Shown here piece after piece: positions 1 through 8,700 of a DNA stretch of 64,000 nt (positions are counted from its first letter, which is position 1; each line of letters starts with the position of its first letter). The DNA comes from Streptococcus himalayensis. Lineage in GTDB: Bacteria; Bacillota; Bacilli; Lactobacillales; Streptococcaceae. A program made the position numbers and the translations under genes. Below the pieces are notes generated by a model. It was given only the letters and a program-made list of their open reading frames with translations, ran no database searches and was not told the DNA's origin. Location: assembly GCF_001708305.1 (NCBI RefSeq), contig NZ_CP016953.1, positions 1 to 64,000 of the forward strand. Direction: 5' to 3'.

Positions 1-392
1 CACTTCTAAAAGCAACAAAACTGCCTGCTGGGATTTGACCATGCACAGCTTCAAAATCAAGAACATCTTGTTTGCTAAGTTCATAGTTGGGGATCCGTAG
101 CCACTGCCTCTGATTTATCAATCACAAAAAGGGGCAAGAGTAAATCTTCTAAAGCCAGCTCGTCTAACCATTTACCACCTTCAACAAAGTGAATAGGCGC
201 ATCAATATGGGTACCATATTGACCCACAACGCTAAATTGTTGCACATGGAACCCATCCTTCAAAGTAAAAAGATCCTTCTTCTCTAATGCTGGCAAGGCA
301 GGGAAATGAGGGCTATCCTCATTCATTTGATGGGTTAGATTGACCAATTTAGCCTCTTTGAAAATCTTATAAGCGTCTCGTAAAGTTGTCAT
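1..392 (-). pseudogene. Cyclase-family (kynurenine formamidase-like) hydrolase, frameshifted and cut by window edge
   Basis: The protein starts at 392 behind a good ribosome binding site (AAGGAGG). It carries the metal-binding signature GTHIDAPIHF (about residues 60-69), typical of the cyclase/formamidase family (Pfam Cyclase), metal-dependent hydrolases of small amide or ester substrates. The frame closes with TGA at 81-83 after 103 residues. Reading one frame over, the strand immediately continues as a sensible protein (YELSKQDVLDFEAVHGQIP...) to base 1. The switch falls at a run of four G on the plus strand (89-92); removing one base restores a single frame. The gene is therefore broken, or the run was miscounted in sequencing. 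The rest lies outside the window. The family is secure, the substrate unknown. Confidence 0.75.
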
Positions 393-814
393 AGGGTTAC
401 CTCCTTTTTTCCTTCATTTTAGACGAAATTGTAGCTATTGACAAATACAAATTTTCTATAATATCTGATAGGTAGAGACTATTAAATTTTTTTCTATCAA
501 AAAAGCAGAAGCTATATTTAGAATGATGACCCCAAAAATATCTGATACCGATTTACCCGATCAAAAACGAGGGAAACTTGCCCCCCTATTTCTCAAACCA
601 CCCACCTATAAATGGTCTATATGCGAACTTGTTCATGCGACTTTGTACATCACCAAAACAAGCTGTCTATGGTGCATGCTTTCTCATGACTTCCTTTCAT
701 ATCCAACTATACGGAGTTTCTTTCATTGAAAAACCACTATCATCAGAGCTTGCTTTTGTAACATGATCACACATTCATCGTCTTTTAAAGGCATTATGAC
801 ATTGTGAATACAGG

Positions 815-893
815 TTCTTAATTCACTTTGCTTGTTCTATTTTACCGTAAAAAATAAATAGTCCAGATAAAATACCTATTGTTGAAATTCAAG
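815..893 (+). repeat. Degenerate copy (third) of intergenic repeat family R2
   Basis: The segment shares AAAAATAAATAG, then after a variable middle CCTATT-GTTGAAATT, with the copy at 32946-33055. It also shares TTCACTTTG with the copy at 25262-25378. It is the most diverged of the three copies and its left end is uncertain. Confidence 0.4.
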
Positions 894-932
894 AACACCC
901 ATAATAGGGACAATCTCCACTTACATAATTAG

Positions 933-961
933 TTGGAAAAGTCTCTGAATCGTGCTATAAT
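933..961 (+). promoter_or_regulatory. Sigma-70 promoter of trmN6, predicted leaderless start
   Basis: TTGGAA (933-938), a 17-bp spacer and TATAAT (956-961). The start codon ATG begins six bases after the -10 box, so transcription should begin at or next to the A of the ATG. No Shine-Dalgarno sequence is possible on such an mRNA. Confidence 0.65.
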
Positions 962-967
962 GGGGAT

Positions 968-1717
968 ATGATGAAACAAGTTCCACTCAAAGACGGGGAG
1001 CGCATCAATCAGCTCTTTTCTACTGACGTCAAAATTATCCAGAATCGAGAAGTTTTTAGCTACTCAGTAGATAGCGTTCTACTCTCTCGCTTTCCAAGAC
1101 TTCCAAAACGCGGCCTTATCGTTGATTTGTGTGCAGGAAATGGGGCGGTGGGACTTTTTGCGAGCACTTATACCAAGGCTCCGATTATTGCGGTTGAAAT
1201 TCAAGAACGTCTGGCAGATATGGCCAAACGTTCCATTCTTTTAAATGGCCTAGAAGAACAAATGCAGGTGATCCAAGACGATCTTAAATATCTAACAAAC
1301 TACATTACCGGTAGCAAGGTTGACTTAATCCTCTGCAATCCCCCCTACTTCAAGGTAGATAAGCAATCCAATCTCAACGAGAGTGAGCACTATCTCTTGG
1401 CACGGCATGAAATCTCCACCAATCTGGAAGAAATTTGTCGCGTAGCCCAACAAACTCTCAAATCAAATGGTCGCTTGGCCATGGTTCATCGCCCTGATCG
1501 CTTTTTGGATATTCTAGATACTATGAAGACCTATAATCTGGCTCCCAAGCGGATTCAATTTGTCTATCCTAAGGTTCAGAAAGAGGCTAATATGTTGCTA
1601 ATTGAAGCTATCAAAGATGGATCTCGAGATGGACTGAAAATCCTTCCGCCTCTCTTTATTCACGAGGAAGATGGAAGTTACACACCAGAAATTCATGAGA
1701 TTTATTATGGCAACTAA
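968..1717 (+). CDS. trmN6: tRNA1(Val) (adenine-37-N6)-methyltransferase family protein
   Basis: The 249-residue protein is a class I SAM-dependent methyltransferase. Motif [12 protein letters not shown], starts at residue 53, and the catalytic NPPYF motif of N6-adenine methylases is at about residue 124. This combination and length fit the TrmN6/YfiC family that methylates A37 of tRNA-Val in enterobacteria. In streptococci the exact substrate is inferred. The start is one of two adjacent ATG codons, directly downstream of a strong promoter and without a Shine-Dalgarno sequence, so a leaderless mRNA is likely. Its 3' end overlaps the following GIY-YIG gene by 11 bp, a pairing that suggests co-transcription and translational coupling. 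Confidence 0.85.
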   Translation: MMKQVPLKDGERINQLFSTDVKIIQNREVFSYSVDSVLLSRFPRLPKRGLIVDLCAGNGAVGLFASTYTKAPIIAVEIQERLADMAKRSILLNGLEEQMQVIQDDLKYLTNYITGSKVDLILCNPPYFKVDKQSNLNESEHYLLARHEISTNLEEICRVAQQTLKSNGRLAMVHRPDRFLDILDTMKTYNLAPKRIQFVYPKVQKEANMLLIEAIKDGSRDGLKILPPLFIHEEDGSYTPEIHEIYYGN

Positions 1718-1979
1718 GGCTTACATGTATGTTTTATCCTGTGCCGATGGAAGCCTCTATACTGGCTATACGACAGACCTTGACAAACGAATCAAAACTC
1801 ATAACAGCGGAAAAGGAGCCAAATACACCCGTGCTAGGCTTCCTGTCACCCTCCTTTACTACGAAGAATTTCCTGATAAGGCTGCTGCCATGTCAGCCGA
1901 AAGCCGCTTTAAACGTAGGAAACGTCAGCAAAAATTAGACTATATTTCCAGACAAGATCCAAAAAAGAGCTCAAGCTAA
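1707..1979 (+). CDS. GIY-YIG nuclease superfamily protein (UPF0213-like)
   Basis: A 90-residue single-domain protein. The start is placed at ATG 1707, 11 bp inside the end of trmN6, because the family's conserved part begins with the next residues (YMYVL, then SLYTGYT near residue 17-22). An upstream in-frame ATG at 1671 would add unconserved residues lying wholly inside trmN6. GIY-YIG domains are Mg-dependent endonuclease folds. The stand-alone bacterial versions have no established cellular role. The C-terminus is very basic (KRRKRQQK), consistent with nucleic acid binding. Transcription ends at the hairpin that overlaps its stop codon. Confidence 0.85.
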   Translation: MATKAYMYVLSCADGSLYTGYTTDLDKRIKTHNSGKGAKYTRARLPVTLLYYEEFPDKAAAMSAESRFKRRKRQQKLDYISRQDPKKSSS

Positions 1980-1996
1980 AAAACTTGGGCTCTTTG
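1960..1996. terminator. Bidirectional intrinsic terminator between GIY-YIG gene and PfkB kinase
   Basis: The inverted repeat AGAGCTCAAG (1966-1975) pairs with CTTGGGCTCT (1984-1993) with one G-U pair. On the minus strand it is followed by six T (1960-1965), so it works best as the terminator of the kinase gene. The plus-strand tail is weaker. Confidence 0.7.
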
Positions 1997-2002
1997 TGAT
2001 TT

Positions 2003-2935
2003 CTATAATTCTCGTAATTCGATTTCTTGTATAATCCTCTCAACATCTGCCATCTCTACTCTTGGTGTCCATTGCAAGCAATTCGCTGTCGCATAGGCAC
2101 AAGCACGAATGACCGCTTCACGGTCAACTTTTCCTCGATTGGCCAGAGCAAAGCAAAGACTTCCTAGGAAAAAATCACCTGAAGCAATCGGGTTTTTCAA
2201 GTCAATCTTAGGGAAAGTTAAATGGAAAACATCCTCTTGTAAGCGAGCAACGACGCCTTTTCCTCCCATGGTTACGATGAAAAATGGAATTTCTTGGTAT
2301 TCTTTCAAGAGAGCTGCGACTTCTTCGGCAGTTTCCGTTGACGAGCCAGTCATTTCAGCTAGTTCCTCATCGTTAATCTTGAGTACCTTTGGCTGGGCCG
2401 TCAAAGCGGAAATCAAGGCAGCACCACTAGTATCCACGACCAAATCTACCTGCTCTGGTAAAGAGGCCGCTACCTGTGCAATATAATCTTCTGGCATTCC
2501 CTTCATGAGCGAACCTGAAAACACCACCGTATCTCCTGACTGAACAGCACTCAGTAAATTCTCCGTAAATTGATTCAACAGCTCCTGATCTAAATCAAAG
2601 CCTGCTTCGTACAGCAAGTAAGTCTTTTTCTTCACCGTATCAATCATAATCGTACAAGTTCTCGTATTCTTTCGAACCTGTGTCGTAACAAGTGGAATAT
2701 CTTGATCTTGATTTAACTCTGCAATGTATTCACCCATCTTTCCACCTAACATGGTGTGAATACAAAACGGGCTACTTTCTGCTGTCTTTTCCTGCTTGAG
2801 AATGTAGGCCACATTAAAACTTTTTCCTCCAGCATTTTCATGTACCTCTGTCGGACGATTGACAACATCTTCTGCAAAATTCTCCATTAAAACAGTACGA
2901 TCTAAGGCTGGATTAGGACAGACTAAATGAATCAT
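2003..2935 (-). CDS. PfkB-type sugar-phosphate kinase (1-phosphofructokinase / tagatose-6-phosphate kinase family)
   Basis: The 310-residue length is usual for the family. The N-terminal NPALDRT and the GGKSFNVA motif (about residue 37) match the substrate-binding part of PfkB kinases of the FruK/LacC branch. The C-terminal ASGDFFLG holds the catalytic aspartate; most relatives read GAGD, so the first glycine is changed to A-S here. Such enzymes phosphorylate fructose-1-phosphate or tagatose-6-phosphate with ATP. The gene stands alone, without PTS or lac genes beside it, so the substrate cannot be assigned. Start ATG 2935 has AAAGGAG seven bases upstream and its own promoter. Confidence 0.8.
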   Translation of the reverse strand: MIHLVCPNPALDRTVLMENFAEDVVNRPTEVHENAGGKSFNVAYILKQEKTAESSPFCIHTMLGGKMGEYIAELNQDQDIPLVTTQVRKNTRTCTIMIDTVKKKTYLLYEAGFDLDQELLNQFTENLLSAVQSGDTVVFSGSLMKGMPEDYIAQVAASLPEQVDLVVDTSGAALISALTAQPKVLKINDEELAEMTGSSTETAEEVAALLKEYQEIPFFIVTMGGKGVVARLQEDVFHLTFPKIDLKNPIASGDFFLGSLCFALANRGKVDREAVIRACAYATANCLQWTPRVEMADVERIIQEIELREL

Positions 2936-2964
2936 GGCATCTCCTTTGAATAGTTTATAATATT

Positions 2965-2992
2965 ATTATATCATCAAACATCTGTTTTTCAA
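2965..2992 (-). promoter_or_regulatory. Promoter of the PfkB kinase gene
   Basis: On the minus strand, TTGAAA (2987-2992), a 16-bp spacer and TATAAT (2965-2970), 30 bp upstream of the start codon, followed by AAAGGAG. Confidence 0.65.
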
Positions 2993-3015
2993 CTATTTTT
3001 TAAAGAAAATAATTT

Positions 3016-3270
3016 TTTTTGAAAAAGCTGAAGCAACTGCCATTATCCTGAGTTTACTGGAGACAACTAAGAGGCATGGTCTTGATTCAGAGAAATACAT
3101 CACTTATCTTCTGGAACATCTTCCAAACGAGGAGTCACTCGCAAAAAAGGAGGTTCTAGAGGCTTATTTGCCGTGGACTGAACGAATTCAGAACAACTGC
3201 AAATAGAAAAGTTCCAGAGTCAAGCAAGACTTTGGAACTTTTTCAATATACCTCGTTATGGGGCGGTTAC
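3016..3270 (+). mobile_element. 3' remnant of an IS66-family element
   Basis: This 255-bp stretch is nearly identical to the last part of the IS66 copy at 3275-5502 (compare 5248-5502). It carries the final ~60 codons of the tnpC transposase ending TERIQNNCK, the AAGTTCCAGAGTCAAGC hairpin, and the right terminal repeat ending GGGCGGTTAC. The 5' part of the element is missing. Only scattered substitutions separate the copies, so the duplication is recent. Confidence 0.85.
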
Positions 3271-3359
3271 AGATGTAACCGCCCAATAACGAGGTGTCTA
3301 TGATATTTTCCACGCCTCTAGTATACTGTTATCAGAAAACAGAACTGGAGGCTATTTTG

Positions 3360-3545
3360 ATGTCACAACCTATTGTTCCCTTGAAAACACCACAATCTCG
3401 TCGATTTCCTCATAAATCCAGAAATGATCTGGTACTGAAAATGGGTATTGGAAAAGTTGAACTAAGCTTGTTCCAATCTCTTCATCAAGAAACACTGGAA
3501 ACTATTTTAGAAAAGGTACTTACTTATGAGCATCCAACTCAGTGA
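3360..3545 (+). CDS. tnpA: IS66 small accessory protein (TnpA-like)
   Basis: A 61-residue frame in the first position of the IS66 gene order. The start is taken at ATG 3360 because GGAGG lies eight bases upstream; an earlier ATG at 3294 has no such site. The sequence is basic (RRFPHKSRNDLVLKMG) and ends overlapping tnpB by 20 bp, the usual coupled arrangement. It is shorter than many TnpA proteins, so it could be a reduced form. Its role in transposition is inferred from position. Confidence 0.55.
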   Translation: MSQPIVPLKTPQSRRFPHKSRNDLVLKMGIGKVELSLFQSLHQETLETILEKVLTYEHPTQ

Positions 3546-3876
3546 TTTAGGGCAGGTCTATCTGGTTTGCGGCAAAACCGATATGCGTCAAGGGATTGAT
3601 TCGCTGGCTTATCTGGTAAAAAGTCAGTTCAACCTTGATCTCTTTTCTGGTCAAGTTTTTCTCTTCTGTGGCGGCCGCAAAGACCGGTTCAAAGCTCTTT
3701 ACTGGGACGGACAAGGATTTTGGTTGCTTTACAAACGATTTGAAAACGGCAAACTCACTTGGCCTAATGATGAACATGAGGTCAAAGCCCTAACTTCCGA
3801 GCAAGTAGACTGGCTGATGAAGGGATTTTCGATAAGTCCTAAAATAAAATCTACAAAAAGTCGTGATTTCTATTGA
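3526..3876 (+). CDS. tnpB: IS66 family accessory protein TnpB
   Basis: A 116-residue protein with the hallmark IS66 Orf2 sequence: VYLVCGKTDMRQGIDSLA near the N-terminus, then VFLFCGGRKDRFKALYWDG. This family (Pfam TnpB_IS66) is required for IS66 transposition but is not itself the DDE enzyme. Length is normal and the frame intact. It starts inside the end of tnpA and is followed 49 bp later by tnpC. Confidence 0.9.
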   Translation: MSIQLSDLGQVYLVCGKTDMRQGIDSLAYLVKSQFNLDLFSGQVFLFCGGRKDRFKALYWDGQGFWLLYKRFENGKLTWPNDEHEVKALTSEQVDWLMKGFSISPKIKSTKSRDFY

Positions 3877-3925
3877 AATCATGGCTTTCTTTTCGGTATA
3901 ATAAAGAAAACTGGAGGGTGAGACT

Positions 3926-5438
3926 ATGGAAGAGTTATTAGCCATTATTAAACAACAAGCAGCTGTTAACCAACAACTCACAAATGAACTTGCTCTCCTT
4001 CGTGAACAAGTAGCTTATCTGACACAAAAGCTCTATGGCAAGTCATCAGAAAAGGTTGTGCATCAAACTGGTCAGCTAAGTCTCTTTGAAGAAGAACCAC
4101 TTCCTGAAGAAGACGCTGACTTACCCAGTTGAAACAGAGACCATCACCTACAAACGCAAGAAAACCAAGGGAATTCGTCAGGCTGTTTTCAGTCAGTTTA
4201 CTCCAGAGATGGTTCATCATGAACTAAAAGGCGAAGACTGCACTTGTCCAGACTGTCACGGTCAGTTGAAAGAGATTGGTTCAACCGTCCAACGTCAAGA
4301 ATTAATCTTTATTCCTGCGCAATTGAAGCGGATTGATCATGTCCAACATGCTTACAAATGTCAGGCGTGTAGCGAGAAGAATCTTAGTGATAAGATTGTC
4401 AAAGCTCCCGTCCCTAAAGCCCCTTTAGCACATAGCTTTGGGTCAGCCTCCATCATCGCTCATACGATTCATCAGAAATTCAATCTCAAGGTTCCCAACT
4501 ACCGCCAAGAAGAGGATTGGAACAAGCTTGGCTTGCCAATCACACGGAAGGAAATCGCCAATTGGCACATCAAGTCTAGTCAGTATTATTTCGAGCCGAT
4601 TTATGACCTTCTGCACGAGAAATTACTAGAACAGCCTGTTCTCCATGCGGATGAGACTTCTTACAGGGTCTTGGAAAATGATAGCCAGTTGACCTATTAT
4701 TGGACCTTCCTGTCTGGCAAGCATGAAGAACAGGGAATCACTCTTTATCATCACGATAAAGGGCGGAGTGGCTTGGTTGTGAAGGAGTTTCTTAGAGACT
4801 ATAATGGCTATGTACATTGTGATATGTGGTCTGCCTATAGGCAGTTAGAACAAGCTCAGTTAGTTGGTTGTTGGGCACATGTCAGAAGAAAGTTCTTCGA
4901 GGCGACGCCTAAAAAGGCAGACAGGACTTCCTTGGGTGCTAAGGGATTAGCCTATTGCGACCGTCTATTTGCCTTGGAGAATGATTGGGCAGATTTGTCT
5001 AGCGAGGAGCGACTACATAAACGCCAGACAGAGTTAGCCCCTTTGATGGATGAGTTCTTCGACTGGTGCCGCAATCAATCTATTTTACCTGGATCAAAAC
5101 TTGGTCGTGCGATAGAGTATAGCCTTAAGTATGAAGAACTATTCAAGGCAGTTCTTCAAGATGGCCGCTTGGTTCTATCCAACAATGTAGCAGAACGCGC
5201 TATTAAGTCCTTGGTCATGGGACGGAAAAATTGGTTGTTTTCCCAAAGTTTTGAGGGAGCTGAAGCAACTGCCATTATCCTGAGTTTACTGGAGACAGCT
5301 AAGAGGCATGGGCTTGATTCAGAGAAATACATCACTTATCTTCTGGAACATCTTCCAAACGAGGAGTCACTCGCAAAAAAGGAGGTTCTAGAGGCTTATT
5401 TACCGTGGACTGAACGAATTCAGAACAACTGCAAATAG
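3926..5438 (+). pseudogene. tnpC: IS66 transposase TnpC, split by a frameshift
   Basis: The 5' frame starts at ATG 3926 (GGAGGGTGAGACT upstream) and gives an N-terminal coiled coil typical of IS66 transposases (LAIIKQQAAVNQQLTNEL, LREQVAYLTQKLYGKSSE), then stops at 4130-4132. The rest continues in the next frame from about 4115 to TAG 5438. It has a CxxC zinc site (CTCPDCHG), DDE residues in VLHADETSY, YVHCDMWSAY and NNVAERAIKSL, and the usual IS66 C-terminus. One extra base near GACTTACCCAGTTGA (4118-4132) explains the break. I see no slippery heptamer that would make it programmed. Confidence 0.85.
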
Positions 5439-5523
5439 AAAAGTTCCAGAGTCAAGCAAGACTTTGGAACTTTTTCAATATACCTGGTTATTGGGCGGTT
5501 ACAAATAGCCACAATAGCAAGCA

Positions 5524-5563
5524 AAAAGACCTATCAGCTAGCTTTCGCTAGCCAATAGGTCTC
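5524..5563 (-). terminator. Strong intrinsic terminator of the adhesin transcript
   Basis: On the minus strand, a stem of about 15 bp (AGACCTATTGGCTAGC with GCTAGCTGATAGGTCT, one internal mismatch) closed by a GAAA loop and followed by TTTTT. It lies 27 bp after the small four-cysteine gene, so that gene and the giant adhesin should share one transcript end. Confidence 0.85.
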
Positions 5564-5589
5564 TGGACAGTCCTGCTAAGAGTGCTCCT

Positions 5590-5760
5590 CTACTTTTTTC
5601 TCCTTGTAGAGTGACGCCAGTAGCGCCGGCTACAAATCGGGCTGCAGAATGTCTGACGCCTATCAAGAGTCCCTGTGATAGTCGTCACAACACGACCGCA
5701 TTGCTTGCACACAAAAGTGCGAGGTCGGTGAAAATGATTATCTTGCTTCATAGTCTTCAT
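5590..5760 (-). CDS. 56-residue four-cysteine (zinc-finger-like) protein downstream of the adhesin
   Basis: A small frame reading ATG 5760 to TAG 5590-5592, starting 12 bp after the adhesin stop codon. The protein has two cysteine pairs, VCKQCGR (about residue 18) and FCSPICSRRYWRH (about residue 38), spaced as in a compact zinc ribbon, and a very basic C-terminus (SRRYWRHSTRRKK). A Cys4 site plus a basic tail suggests nucleic acid or protein binding; no function is established. A second ATG at 5751 is also possible, and neither has a strong Shine-Dalgarno sequence. Translation may depend on ribosomes finishing the adhesin. The strong terminator directly after it makes it the last gene of the adhesin transcript. 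Confidence 0.65.
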   Translation of the reverse strand: MKTMKQDNHFHRPRTFVCKQCGRVVTTITGTLDRRQTFCSPICSRRYWRHSTRRKK

Positions 5761-5772
5761 CTCTATAAAACT

Positions 5773-8700
5773 TTAGTCTTCATTTTCTGATTTCTTCTTC
5801 ACTGCTGCAAGAAGAGCTGTCAATCCGAGTGCTGCTGCACCGTAAACCATGCCACTTTGTCCAGTTGCATCACCTGTATTTGGCAATTCCTCTGTACCTT
5901 GTTTCATGTACGGTGGAGTCATTTCCTTCGCAGGTTCTGCTGGCTTAGCTGGTTTTTCTGGAATTGGTTTCGATGGTACCAATTTACCTTCTGGGACTGT
6001 CGGTTCATTTGGCACATAAGGAATATGGGTATTTTCACCTGGATTCTTCGGTACTGGTGGGATATAGCCCTTGCTTGGATCGTTTGGATCCACTGGAGTC
6101 AATGGTTGACCATCTGGATCTTGTGGGGTATATCCTGGGACATACGGAATCGTAACCGTTGGCTTACCTGGAACCGTTGGATTCTCTGGTGTTGGATCTG
6201 GATAAGGAAGCGGAGTTGGTTTTTCCTCACCTGGTTTGTTTGGTACCCAGTTTGCTAGTTTGCCATAGTAAACGGTGTGTTCAATATTTGAACTTGTTTC
6301 TGTTAAACCAGTAACTTCTTCAATCACCGCGTCATCCGCCTTCACAAGGTAATGACCAGAAACTACTGGAGACGTTACAGCGTCAAACGTAGTATCGTTA
6401 TCCTTAGCTGTCCAAGGAGTAGATTCAATCACTTCCCCTGTTACCTTGTTCACGGTTACAGAACGAGTGAAGGTTACAGAGTCTGTCGCGTCTTTGGCAA
6501 GGGTATCTCCACTATCTTTTTCCTTATAGTGGATGGTTTGCGTAATGACTTTGTTCAAGCCATCTTGACCTGTCTCAGCTGGCCACTTAGGTCCTTCTGG
6601 GAAGCCAGGGTTAATTGGCTCACCTGGGGTCTTAGGAGCTGTCGGTGGCACTTCTTCCGTACCTTGTTTAAGGGTAACGACGAAGTTTTGATCCGCAGCT
6701 GAATCATTGTCGAATTTCTCTTTACCATCCGTGAAGGTATTAGATACTAGGACATAACCCTTATCTGTATACTCTTTAATCTTATCGGCAGTTGTATACG
6801 GGATAGGATCACCAGATTTACCTGACTTGGACTCAACGGCAAGGTTTTTACCAGTTGTTTGATCAACGTAGGTAATTGTTGCCTTTTGGTCATCTGCCAC
6901 ATACGTAATGACCGTATTTTCACCTGGATCTTTTGGCGTTGGTGGCGTATAGCCTGCCTCTGGATTCTTTGGATCTGCCGGAGTCAATGGTTGACCATCT
7001 GGATCTTGTGGGGTATATCCTGGGACATACGGAATCGTAACCGTTGGCTCACCTGGAACCGTTGGATTCTCTGGTGTTGGATCTGGATATGGAAGCGGAG
7101 TTGGTTTTTCCTCACCTGGTTTGTTTGGTACCCAGCTTGCTAGTTTGCCATAGTAAACGGTGTGTTCAATATTTGAACTTGTTTCTGTTAAACCAGTGAC
7201 TGCTTCAATCTCCGCGTCGTCCGCCTTCACAAGGTAATGACCAGAAACTACTGGAGACGTTACAGCGTCAAACGTAGTATCGTTATCCTTAGCTGTCCAA
7301 GGAGTAGATTCAATCACTTCCCCTGTTACCTTGTTCACGGTTACAGAACGAGTGAAGGTTACAGAGTCTGTCGCGTCTTTGGCAAGGGTATCTCCACTAT
7401 CTTTTTCCTTATAGTGGATGGTTTGCGTAATGACTTTGTTCAAGCCATCTTTACCTGTCTCAGCTGGCCACTTAGGTCCTTCTGGGAAGCCAGGGTTAAT
7501 TGGCTCACCTGGGGTCTTAGGAGCTGTCGGTGGCACTTCTTCCGTACCTTGTTTAAGGGTAACGACGAAGTTTTGATCCGCAGCTGAATCATTGTCGAAT
7601 TTCTCTTTACCATCCGTGAAGGTATTAGATACTAGGACATAACCCTTATCTGTATACTCTTTAATCTTATCGGCAGTTGTATACGGGATAGGATCACCAG
7701 ATTTACCTGACTTGGACTCAACGGCAAGGTTTTTACCAGTTGTTTGATCAACGTAGGTAATTGTTGCCTTTTGGTCATCTGCCACATACGTAATGACCGT
7801 ATTTTCACCTGGATCTTTTGGCGTTGGTGGTGTATAGCCGCCTGCTGGATTCTTTGGATCTGCCGGAGTCAATGGTTGACCATCTGGATCTTGTGGGGTA
7901 TATCCTGGGACATACGGAATCGTAACCGTTGGCTCACCTGGAACCGTTGGCTTCTCTGGTGTTGGATCTGGATATGGAAGCGGAGTTGGTTTTTCCTCAC
8001 CTGGTTTGTTTGGTACCCAGCTTGCTAGTTTGCCATAGTAAACGGTGTGTTCAATATTTGAACTTGTTTCTGTTAAACCAGTAACTTCTTCAATCACCGC
8101 GTCGTCCGCCTTCACAAGGTAATGACCAGAAACTACTGGAGACGTTACAGCGTCAAACGTAGTATCGTTATCCTTAGCTGTCCAAGGAGTAGATTCAATC
8201 ACTTCCCCTGTTACCTTGTTCACGGTTACAGAACGAGTGAAGGTTACAGAGTCTGTCGCGTCTTTGGCAAGGGTATCTCCACTATCTTTTTCCTTATAGT
8301 GGATGGTTTGCGTAATGACTTTGTTCAAGCCATCTTGACCTGTCTCAGCTGGCCACTTAGGTCCTTCTGGGAAGCCAGGGTTGATTGGCTCACCTGGGGT
8401 CTTAGGAGCTGTCGGTGGCACTTCTTCCGTACCTTGTTTAAGGGTAACGACGAAGTTTTGATCCACAGCTGAATCATTGTCGAATTTCTCTTTACCATCT
8501 GTGAAGGTATTAGATACTAGGACATAACCCTTATCTGTATACTCTTTAATCTTATCGGCAGTTGTATACGGGATAAGATCACCAGATTTACCTGACTTGG
8601 ACTCAACGGCAAGGTTTTTACCAGTTGTTTGATCAACGTAGGTAATCGTTGCCTTTTGGTCATCTGCCACATACGTAATGACCGTATTTTCACCTGGATC

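Larger units (their letters stand above)
393..967. other. 575-bp intergenic region with decayed repeat
   Basis: No convincing gene. Two overlapping short open frames around 523-766 have no recognisable family, no ribosome binding site and odd composition, so I treat them as chance. The stretch near 815-893 is a degenerate copy of an intergenic repeat also found near 25262 and 32946 (listed separately). The promoter of trmN6 lies at the right end. Confidence 0.5.
3275..5502 (+). mobile_element. IS66-family insertion sequence with frameshifted transposase
   Basis: The ends are inverted repeats of about 20 bp: left GTAACCGCCCAATAAC at 3275, right GTTATTGGGCGGTTAC ending 5502. Between them are the three IS66 genes in order: a small tnpA-like frame, tnpB and tnpC. 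The flanks (TTACAGAT and AAATAGCC) do not form the 8-bp target duplication expected of IS66. That fits its position directly beside another element's end. With tnpC broken, the copy is probably not autonomous. Confidence 0.85.

Noticed and set aside
438..466. TTGACA followed by TATAAT on the plus strand
   Set aside because: The spacing is only 13 bp and no gene follows within several hundred bases.
523..766. Two overlapping plus-strand frames of 62-68 codons
   Set aside because: No ribosome binding site, no recognisable family, overlapping frames in A/T-rich intergenic DNA.
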